This document shows positions 1-5,700 of a stretch of DNA of 8,583 nucleotides, in pieces. The translations under genes were made by a program, and so were the position numbers. Source of the DNA: UBA1227 sp045629305. GTDB lineage: Bacteria > Bacillota > Clostridia > Oscillospirales > Acutalibacteraceae. The notes under the pieces are model-generated. The model had not been told where the DNA came from. It searched no databases and worked only from the letters and a program-made list of their open reading frames with translations. Location: positions 1 to 8,583 of the forward strand of contig JAZQQZ010000013.1 of assembly GCA_045629305.1 (NCBI GenBank), given 5' to 3'. Every line of letters begins with the position of its first letter. Within the stretch, counting starts at the first letter, position 1.

Positions 1-24
1 CGTGAAGATAAAGCACAAGGTTAA
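1..24 (+). CDS. Possible 3' end of an upstream gene (partial)
   Basis: Seven codons (REDKAQG) followed by TAA run in from the left edge. The stop lies 22 bp before the first direct repeat. The other modules in the array also end shortly before a repeat, at distances of 8 to 11 bp, so this could be the tail of another module. Too little is visible to name a product. A second frame also stays open from base 2 to a TAA at 53-55, inside the repeat, so the reading frame is not certain. Confidence 0.3.
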   Translation, partial: REDKAQG

Positions 25-76
25 GCGAACAAAAGATAACAATAAAAAATCATAACTAAACATAACTAAACACAAA

Positions 77-121
77 ATGAAACAAAGAAAACAATTACTC
101 TGGCAAGCTGGGATGCTTTAG
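77..121 (+). pseudogene. Aborted 14-codon start of a secreted-protein gene in copy A
   Basis: The ATG and the first eight codons match the start of the 1764-residue protein gene, then WQAGML and a TAG follow. It could be translated as a short leader peptide, but it more simply looks like the remains of a duplicated gene start. The signal-peptide-like sequence continues downstream in another frame. No function can be inferred from the peptide itself. Confidence 0.5.
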
Positions 122-157
122 CCCACACCTGTCCTAGCATCTCTTGAGGCTATTACT

Positions 158-184
158 ACTCCTTGTCACCGCAATCGGAGGAGT
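158..184 (+). other. Conserved hairpin in direct repeat A
   Basis: ACTCCT (158-163) pairs with AGGAGT (179-184). Inside it CCG (169-171) pairs with CGG (176-178) across a CAAT loop, with a five-base bulge TGTCA on the left. A second stem lies just upstream: GGGATGCT (110-117) against AGCATCTC (136-143), with one wobble and an 18-nt loop. In copy B the inner stem changes to CGG/CTG and stays paired through a G-T wobble, but the outer stem gains one mismatch. There is no T-run of terminator type after it in copies B and C. Confidence 0.45.
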
Positions 185-190
185 AAAAAA

Positions 191-203
191 TTGTTTTACT
201 TTG
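191..203 (+). promoter_or_regulatory. Putative -7 region of the first toxin-antitoxin module
   Basis: The motif TTGTTTTACTTTG ends 28 nt before the start codon at 232. Related motifs lie at matching positions in the other copies: TTGTTTTTCATTG at 918-930 and TTGTTTCTCTTTG at 2015-2027, ending 25 and 23 nt before their start codons. TTACTTTG differs at one position from the Bacteroidetes -7 consensus TAnnTTTG. I see no good -33 TTTG at 19-21 bp upstream, so the promoter assignment is tentative. Confidence 0.35.
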
Positions 204-231
204 AAATAATAATATATAAAAAACAAATATT

Positions 232-489
232 ATGGCAACTACTTTAACACTTTCAAAAAGTCTTCGAGACGAATTATTGTCTCTTAGTGACGAATTGAAA
301 TTGAAAGCTATCAGTTTCCTGAGTAGTCACATAAGAACTGTTTCAACTTCTAATCCCAGTCCAAGCGGCGATGCATATTGGGATGATATTCGTAATGTGC
401 ATGATATGGAAGAATCTGTAGATCAAGCCAAACAAGGTAAACTTAAGACATATTCTATAGATGATATTAAATCAACGCTAGGAATATGA
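232..489 (+). CDS. Antitoxin of a YoeB/Txe-type toxin-antitoxin pair
   Basis: An 85-residue acidic protein directly upstream of a YoeB-like toxin; the two genes overlap by the tetranucleotide ATGA, the usual translational coupling of type II toxin-antitoxin operons. Residues about 1-37 are predicted mostly helical (LRDELLSLSDELKLKAISFLSS). The C-terminal stretch (SVDQAKQGKLKTYSIDDIKSTL, split here by description: a helix, then KLKTYSIDDI) resembles the toxin-binding tails of RelB/Axe-type antitoxins. It does not show the Phd/YefM N-terminal pattern normally paired with YoeB, so I name it from position and tail only. By analogy it would bind and neutralise the toxin, and the complex would repress the operon. 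The ATG at 232 follows an A/T-rich stretch typical of this phylum. Confidence 0.75.
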   Translation: MATTLTLSKSLRDELLSLSDELKLKAISFLSSHIRTVSTSNPSPSGDAYWDDIRNVHDMEESVDQAKQGKLKTYSIDDIKSTLGI

Positions 490-764
490 TTTACGAATTG
501 CGATTCACACCCCATGCAGAAGAAGACCTTCTTGCTTGGAAGAAATCAGGTCAGAAAACAATTTTAAAGAAACTAATTAAATTGTTTTCAGAACTTCAAG
601 AACATCCTCGTCATGGAACAGGTAAACCTGAACAACTAAAGGGATACGATGATGAACGTTGGAGTCGCCAGATTGACAAGAAAAACAGACTCATATATAG
701 TATACATGATGACATAATTGAGATTCACGTTTTGCAACTCAAAGGTCATTATAACGATAAATAA
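486..764 (+). CDS. yoeB: YoeB/Txe-family mRNA endonuclease toxin
   Basis: A 92-residue basic protein, slightly longer than E. coli YoeB (84 residues). The family signature is clear: HGTGKPEQLKG around residues 43-53, then ERWSRQIDKKNRLIYSI around 57-73, and a C-terminal HY pair. The YoeB catalytic residues Glu46, Arg65 and His83 correspond to Glu49, Arg68 and His88 here, so the toxin looks intact. YoeB enzymes cut mRNA in the ribosomal A site and halt translation. The start codon overlaps the stop of the antitoxin gene. The stop at 762-764 lies 8 bp before direct repeat copy B, so the module fills the space between repeats exactly. Confidence 0.9.
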   Translation: MIYELRFTPHAEEDLLAWKKSGQKTILKKLIKLFSELQEHPRHGTGKPEQLKGYDDERWSRQIDKKNRLIYSIHDDIIEIHVLQLKGHYNDK

Positions 765-800
765 ACAAAAATAAATCATAACTAAACATAACTAAACAAA

Positions 801-845
801 ATGAAACAAAGAAAACAATTACTCTGGCAAGCTGGGATGCTTTAG
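801..845 (+). pseudogene. Aborted 14-codon start of a secreted-protein gene in copy B
   Basis: The peptide is identical to that of copy A (MKQRKQLL then WQAGML and TAG). The signal-peptide-like frame downstream keeps a CAG codon where A and C have TAG, which suggests that CAG is ancestral and that the copies decayed independently. Confidence 0.45.
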
Positions 846-917
846 CCCACACCTGTCCCAGCATCTCTTGAGGCTATTGCTACTCCTTGTCACGGCAATC
901 TGAAGAGTCGGATAAAG

Positions 918-930
918 TTGTTTTTCATTG
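918..930 (+). promoter_or_regulatory. Putative -7 region before the RhuM-type gene
   Basis: TTGTTTTTCATTG is the counterpart of 191-203 and 2015-2027 and ends 25 nt before the ATG at 956. It is the poorest match of the three to TAnnTTTG and has no clear -33 partner. Confidence 0.25.
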
Positions 931-955
931 AAAAAGATAAAAAATCAGAATAAAT

Positions 956-1861
956 ATGTTGCTTGATAAAGAGGATATAAAGCAAACAGAACTCACTTCT
1001 CAGGGGCAAATAGTATTATACGAACCTGATGAATCAACAAGACTTGAAGTAAAACTTGACGAATCAAACAATACAGTATGGCTCTCAATAGACCAGATGT
1101 CCACATTGTTTGGAAGAGATAAAAGTGTCATTGGTAAGCATGTGCGAACAATCTTCAAGGAAGAAGAACTACAGAAGGATTCTGTTTGGGCAAAATTTGC
1201 CTACACTGCCACCGATGGCAAAACATATCAAGTAGATTACTACAATCTTGACGTAATAATTTCTGTTGGTTATAGAGTCAAGTCAAAGCAAGGAACACAA
1301 TTCCGTATGTGGGCGACAAGAGTTCTTCGTAATTATCTACTGAAAGGTTACAGCATCAATCGCCAGCTAATAGCATTGCAAGAGCGCACGGACGAAAGAT
1401 TCATGCAAATAGAGCAGCAACTCTGCAAGCAGCAACAGCAAGTAGAGTTCTTGGTTGATATGCACCGCAAGCCTACAGAACAAATATTTCCCACAGGATG
1501 CGTCTTTGATGCATGGGAATATGTTTCGGCACTAATCCGTTCTGCAAAGAAGAATATCATACTGATAGACAATTACTGCGACGAACGAACGCTGACTATT
1601 CTCTCCAAGCGAGCCAACGATGTAGAATGCACAATACACACTCGCTACAAAGAGTCATTCAAGGAAGATTTGGCGAAACACAACCGCCAATATCCTGAAA
1701 TAAAGCTCGTGCAACTTCCACATCAGGCACATGACAGATTCCTTATCATCGACAATGATGTTTACATACTTGGAGATTCCATCAAGGACATAGGACATTC
1801 CCTAACAACAGTTCTAAGGACAATGTTCCATCCCGATGATATACTCTCAAAACTGAAATAA
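956..1861 (+). CDS. RhuM-family DNA-binding protein with phospholipase-D-like C-terminal domain
   Basis: 301 residues. The N-terminal half (about 19-135) matches the virulence RhuM family: VWLSIDQMSTLFGRDKSVIGKH is a winged-helix-like DNA-binding pattern (quoted in part: SIDQMSTLFGRDKSVI), followed by DGKTYQVDYYNLDVIISVGY and the GTQFRMWATRVLRNYLLKGY signature, the last two being the family's best-conserved blocks. Residues about 136-170 are Gln/Glu-rich and probably coiled coil. The C-terminal part (about 178-290) reads like a phospholipase-D-like domain: a strand NIILIDNYCDE, then HDRFLIID at 259-266, an HxRxxxxD variant of the HxKxxxxD motif, and YILGDSIKDIG. One HKD-type motif suggests a dimeric active site, or a binding-only role if the Lys-to-Arg change is inactivating. 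It is the only gene between two repeats and has no small partner gene, unlike its neighbours. RhuM proteins are found in pathogenicity islands and defence-type regions; its activity here is unknown. Confidence 0.8.
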   Translation: MLLDKEDIKQTELTSQGQIVLYEPDESTRLEVKLDESNNTVWLSIDQMSTLFGRDKSVIGKHVRTIFKEEELQKDSVWAKFAYTATDGKTYQVDYYNLDVIISVGYRVKSKQGTQFRMWATRVLRNYLLKGYSINRQLIALQERTDERFMQIEQQLCKQQQQVEFLVDMHRKPTEQIFPTGCVFDAWEYVSALIRSAKKNIILIDNYCDERTLTILSKRANDVECTIHTRYKESFKEDLAKHNRQYPEIKLVQLPHQAHDRFLIIDNDVYILGDSIKDIGHSLTTVLRTMFHPDDILSKLK

Positions 1862-1899
1862 TATCAAAAAAATCATAACTAAACATAACTAAACACAAA

Positions 1900-2013
1900 A
1901 TGAAACAAAGAAAACAATTACTCAACTCGCTGGGATGCTTTAGCCCACACCTGTCCTAGCATCTCTTGAGGCTATTGCTACTCCTTGTCACCGCAATCGG
2001 AGGAGTGAACTAA
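1900..2013 (+). pseudogene. Signal-peptide-coding gene start interrupted by a TAG
   Basis: From the ATG, 19 codons lead to TAG at 1957-1959. Without it the frame would continue for another 17 codons through the hydrophobic LLRLLLLLVTAIGGV to TAA at 2011-2013. Copy B has CAG at the equivalent position, so one C-to-T change explains the stop. The product would be a signal peptide only, with no mature protein. It looks like a remnant of a relative of the 2751-8045 gene whose signal peptide differs after residue eight. Confidence 0.5.
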
Positions 2014-2014
2014 A

Positions 2015-2027
2015 TTGTTTCTCTTTG
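2015..2027 (+). promoter_or_regulatory. Putative -7 region before the VapBC-like pair
   Basis: TTGTTTCTCTTTG matches the motif in the other two repeats and ends 23 nt before the ATG at 2051. The TTG at 2015 could formally open the antitoxin frame, but its place inside a motif conserved before two unrelated genes argues that it is regulatory, not coding. Confidence 0.3.
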
Positions 2028-2050
2028 TAAAACAAAATAAACTTGAAATT

Positions 2051-2308
2051 ATGGAAACAATGAATTTACAGTTAGAAGTGCCGGATACAATGGTATGGAA
2101 GAAAAAGGAATTCATGGCCATGGTAAAAGCGTTTGCTCAGTCATTGATTAAAATTTCTCCTAAGGGGGAAAAGAATGACGATTCAGAGTTTGAGGCATTC
2201 TTCAATTCTCTTAGTGGAGAATATGGAGGAAAAGACAAAACAACAGACGAAATAGTCGAAGAGCTACGAGCTTCAAGACATTTCACAGAAAAAGACTTAA
2301 GCTGGTAA
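2051..2308 (+). CDS. VapB-type antitoxin of the PIN-toxin pair
   Basis: An acidic protein of about 85 residues, five bases upstream of a VapC-like toxin gene. I chose the ATG at 2051; another ATG follows at 2060, and the upstream TTG at 2015 lies within a conserved regulatory motif. The C-terminal part (DKTTDEIVEELRASRHFTEK plus a final DLSW) is the Bacteroidetes-type toxin-binding tail: an amphipathic helix followed by an acidic, aromatic end. The N-terminal part contains a strand-like segment (NLQLEVPD) and a helix (KKEFMAMVKAFAQSLIKI), but no AbrB or MetJ/Arc motif that I can assign with confidence. The role as antitoxin is inferred from gene order, size and tail. Confidence 0.7.
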   Translation: METMNLQLEVPDTMVWKKKEFMAMVKAFAQSLIKISPKGEKNDDSEFEAFFNSLSGEYGGKDKTTDEIVEELRASRHFTEKDLSW

Positions 2309-2313
2309 AATAT

Positions 2314-2709
2314 ATGAAGTATCTACTTGACACTTGCACTTGCATAGACCTGTTCAAAGGTTCAAGAAAAGTGTACGAAAAGATAAAGTCCATAGGCAGG
2401 AGTAACATCTTCATATCAGAAATTACTGTCGCAGAGCTTTATTTTGGAGCATTCAAGAGCAACAACCTTAAGCACTTTAATGAAGTTGAACAGTGTATGA
2501 GATTCTTTGAAGTCGTACCAATAACCTCTTCAATAAAGACATACGCAAAAACAAGAGCCCAACTTGAAGCATCTGGATTCAGAATAGATGATTTAGACCT
2601 ATTCATTGCATCTACAGCTCTTGAAAACGACATGAAAGTTGTCACTAGCAACACCAAGCACTTTTTCCGTGTTCCCGGAATAAAACTTGAAGATTGGCGT
2701 GAAGAATAA
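2314..2709 (+). CDS. vapC: VapC-family PIN-domain ribonuclease toxin
   Basis: 131 residues, the normal size for VapC. PIN-domain acidic residues are in place: Asp6 in YLLDTC, Glu41 in TVAELYFGA, and Asp92/Asp93 and Asp95 in RIDDLDLFIASTAL. The final TSNTKHFFRVPGIKLEDW block is the usual VapC C-terminal signature. VapC toxins are Mg2+-dependent RNases that typically cut tRNA or rRNA; the target here cannot be read from sequence. The stop at 2707-2709 lies 11 bp before the leader of the surface-protein gene, which is repeat copy D. The toxin looks intact and would need the upstream antitoxin. Confidence 0.92.
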   Translation: MKYLLDTCTCIDLFKGSRKVYEKIKSIGRSNIFISEITVAELYFGAFKSNNLKHFNEVEQCMRFFEVVPITSSIKTYAKTRAQLEASGFRIDDLDLFIASTALENDMKVVTSNTKHFFRVPGIKLEDWREE

Positions 2710-2720
2710 GAAACAAAAAT

Positions 2721-2773
2721 AAATCATAACTAAACATAACTAAACACAAAATGAAACAAAGAAAACAATTACT
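2721..2773 (+). repeat. Partial direct repeat copy D: live leader and first codons of the surface-protein gene
   Basis: This stretch is identical to the first 53 bases of copies A and C: the tandem cataactaaa leader, the ATG (2751) and the codons for MKQRKQLL. Similarity ends at about base 2773, within codon eight, where the live gene goes on to its own signal peptide. B and D also share a short stretch upstream (aaacaaaaataaatcataac). I see no convincing promoter in the 41 bp between the vapC stop and this ATG. Confidence 0.9.
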
Positions 2774-5700
2774 AAAATTCAAACGGTGGTATGCCGCACT
2801 TCTGCTGTGTATATTCTCCGTGGGAATGACGTGGGCATCCACTACCGATGATTTGCAGGAAATGCAAGTGGGTGATGTCTATGTCCCATCAGCTAGCGTA
2901 AGTGAATCTTCTTTAGCATTTAATAACAAGATTCTTGGTATGAATGCCGAATGTGACTACAAGTCTGGCTATGGACTTCGTATAAAGAATAATCGTTATC
3001 TTGCATTCAAGGTTCCAGCCAATGCTGTAATCAGAGTAAAGGTTGGAAACCATAGCGGAAGTGAAACTCGTACTATCCAGTTGGGAACTGAGACTGGTGG
3101 TAATTCTACGAATCTTGGTTCTCTTTCAGTTGCACCGGGAAATACAGGTACTTTGACTCATAAGTATGAGGCAGGTGGTATTGTTTATCTTTCTGCTTCT
3201 GCTGATATGTATCTTAAGGAGTTGGCTATTGTAAATCTCTATAAGATAACATTCAAGCATAATGGTCATGGCACTCATGATGACTATGTATTCCCTGAGC
3301 CCTTGTCTGCTCTTCCTAATCCAATTTCCCAACCAGCTGCTGGCGATGGTTATACTTTCGTTGATTGGTATAATGAGCCAGAACTCCTTACGCCAGCCAC
3401 TCCTGGTGCGGACCTTACTGCTGATAAGACTCTCTATGCAAAATGGATGATTAATAAGGGTTTTACAATACCATTCAATGCTAATGGTATTAGTTCAACT
3501 GTTGACCACCTCGTAGAACCTCAGCGTGGCATGGGCATTACTCTTCCTTATGCTTATGAGACTTCTGAAAATATTACTCTTCCTAGCAAATGGGACTTTC
3601 AAGATGGAATAACTGGTAAGGGTACTTATGGTCCTTTCCAAGAAGCATACAAAGAAGGTAGTATAGCTGCTGGCAATGTACTCACTCAGACTGTAACAGG
3701 TCTTGCAAACGGAAGATACGAAGTAGTTCTTGATGTTGCTGCTTCTGCTACAAACATCCGTAACTTTAAGGAAAATCCATTACCTACAGGCAACGAACGC
3801 ACTCAGGCATTTGCTGGAAGTGCTACACAGTACATCCCTGTTCTTGACCGTACAGCTCTTGACACAGAAACAGATTACGACCGTGTAGCTCTCGTTGCTG
3901 AGGTAACAGATGGTACTCTTACATACGGTATCAAGAACGTTGCAGCTTCAGGCAACTGGTACGTTTGTCGTGTTCAGTCTATCAAGAAGATTGACGACAG
4001 CAACTTCACTGGTTGGAACACTAAGGCTGATGGCACTGGTACAGGTTATACTGCAGGTGCTAACTTTTCACCAAACTACAACGGTACTGTACTCTATGCT
4101 CAGTGGAAAAAGACTTACACCTTCCGTCCTGTAGCAAAGACAGGTGGTACTATCACTAGCGTTACTGTAGACGGTCAGTCTGTATCATTCTCAAACAATC
4201 ATGACATCAAGGTTGATGAGAACGCAAAGGTTGTCATGACTGTATCTCTGCAATTAGGATACAAGTTCAAGAACTGGAGCAACAATGGTACTGCTGGTGA
4301 GGAAAGCAACAACGGCCTTACTTACACTATTTCACAGATTAAGGCAAACACTACTCTTACAGCAAACTTCTCAGCTCTGAATGATGCTACAGACCCTAAT
4401 CCTGCTAATGGTACACTCAGCGGTACAACAGTAACTATTAACCCATTCCCAGCAGCATACGCTGGTCAGGCTCAGACTATAGACCTTGGTTTGCCAACTG
4501 GTGCAACAGCCGTAGTAAAGACTGATGGAACAGGTTTGAATGCTTCTATTGCTAATGGAGTTTTAACTATAAATGCTCCTACAACAAATAATAGTGCAAC
4601 AATCACAATCACTGTAACGGCAGAAAATGGTGCAACTAAGGATTACTCAGTAACTGTTTCTACTGCTACAGGTGCTTCTTTCTCTTATACTGTAGAAGCT
4701 GTTGATGGTAGCACTGTGCTTGAAACAATCGCTTCTGGCGTTTATGCAGAAGGAACAGGTGGTATTACAGTTTATTACCCACAACATATTCTTAAAGGTA
4801 CAACCCTTTATGAGTTAACAGCTGATGCTAGTGAGTACAAATATAGAAAGTCATTTACTCCAAATTCTGACGACTATAAGATAAGTATTAATAAGAAAGC
4901 AGAAGTTGAAAATGTAGTTTATTTCACAGAGGCTGAAAATCTCCCTGGATATGCTGCTACTACAGGAAATGCAAAATATGCTTCAAATGGTGTTGCTGCT
5001 AGAAATAATGCAAAAGATTGCTATACAACAACTCTTAACCGTGGTAAATATAAGTTTGTAGTACGCGGATTTGGAGGTGCAGAAAATAAGAAAGTTACAA
5101 TCAAAGTAAATGGCGAAATAGTCTTTGAGCAATCTTTTACATCTTCTTTTGGAGTAGATGCTAACAAAGATATTTATGTTACGGAAGATAATTCTGATGT
5201 AACCGTTGCTACATCAGGTGACTCTTCATCCGGTCTTGACTGGTTCTATATTCAGGATCTTGGTGTACTTCCTGTAACAGAAGATGGACAAGAGGAATAT
5301 CTTACTAAGGAAAATTACGAAGCTAACTTGTATTTTACTGCGACAGACGGATGGAGCACATCTGCGACAAAGGATGGTGTCACAGGACAATACATAAACT
5401 TTAATGACAATAATGACAGAAACGTTCAACTTAAGACTAATGGTGCTTACGCATTTGAAGTATTTGTAGATGCGGATAAAGACAAAAAGTATAAGGTTAA
5501 AGTTGACAATGGAGCAGATAATGAAATAAAAACAGGTTTAAAGGGAATAACATCTTCTGGAGTTATCGCTACTGGATCAAATAGCAATGATGTGTTAATT
5601 AAAATATTTAAGAGTTCAAAGAACACCCTATATCCTGTAAAGGTTAAGTTCTACACAAAACCTTTGATCGTAGGTGCTGAGGCTACAGTGACAATGGGTA

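Larger units (their letters stand above)
47..206 (+). repeat. Direct repeat copy A: duplicated secreted-gene leader plus decayed signal-peptide start
   Basis: This is the first of three near-identical copies (with 773-935 and 1870-2030). In order it contains a leader with the 10-mer cataactaaa twice in tandem (51-70), an ATG at 77, eight codons MKQRKQLL identical to the start of the surface-protein gene at 2751, a segment with two potential hairpins (110-143 and 158-184), and a T-rich motif ttgttttactttg (191-203) about 28 nt before the next start codon. From the ATG the frame stops at 119-121 after 14 codons. Another frame reads HLLRLLLLLVTAIGGV at 139-186, which looks like the hydrophobic core of a signal peptide; a TAG lies just before it. 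Over 47-184 it differs from copy C only in a short tggcaa/aactc swap and one A/G change. Confidence 0.9.
773..935 (+). repeat. Direct repeat copy B
   Basis: This is the same unit as copies A and C, and the most diverged. It lacks a CA dinucleotide before the ATG (801) and carries about five substitutions up to 908. The TAG that precedes the HLLRLLLLLVTAI frame in A and C is CAG here (858-860), but that frame then meets TGA at 901-903. From the ATG the first 14 codons are the same as in A, with a TAG at 843-845. The hairpin corresponding to 158-184 is partly kept by a compensating wobble. The copy separates the YoeB module from the RhuM-type gene. Confidence 0.9.
1870..2030 (+). repeat. Direct repeat copy C
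   Basis: Nearly identical to copy A, with aactc replacing tggcaa after codon eight. That one-base length difference puts the ATG (1900) in frame with the sequence downstream. The frame now reads MKQRKQLL, then NSLGCFSPHLS, a TAG (1957-1959), then HLLRLLLLLVTAIGGVN and TAA (2011-2013). Copy C therefore best shows the unit to be the start of a secreted-protein gene: a basic N-terminus and a hydrophobic core, interrupted by a single stop. It separates the RhuM-type gene from the VapBC-like pair. Confidence 0.9.

Noticed and set aside
2..55. GTG-initiated 17-codon ORF at the left edge
   Set aside because: It is Lys-rich, runs into the direct repeat and has no context; the frame ending at 24 fits the module pattern better.
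47..935. Insertion sequence or transposon ends
   Set aside because: No transposase, no terminal inverted repeats and no short target-site duplications flank the units.
1348..1572. Minus-strand and alternative-frame ORFs within the RhuM-type gene
   Set aside because: They overlap a gene with clear family signatures and show no protein features of their own.
47..2030. Canonical integron attC sites
   Set aside because: The repeat ends do not show the RYYYAAC/GTTRRRY boxes, and the unit includes coding-like sequence identical to a live gene start. Integron-like layout is kept only as an analogy.
2015..2050. TTG start extending the VapB-like antitoxin by 12 residues
   Set aside because: The TTG is part of a motif that also precedes two unrelated genes, and the ATG at 2051 has a spacing like the other modules.
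47..2773. CRISPR array
   Set aside because: The repeats are about 160 bp and the spacers are intact genes of several hundred bases.
4004..4107. Frameshift or truncation because only half of a B-repeat is seen
   Set aside because: The reading frame is continuous and the missing half appears to be separated by an inserted beta-rich domain, a plausible nested arrangement.
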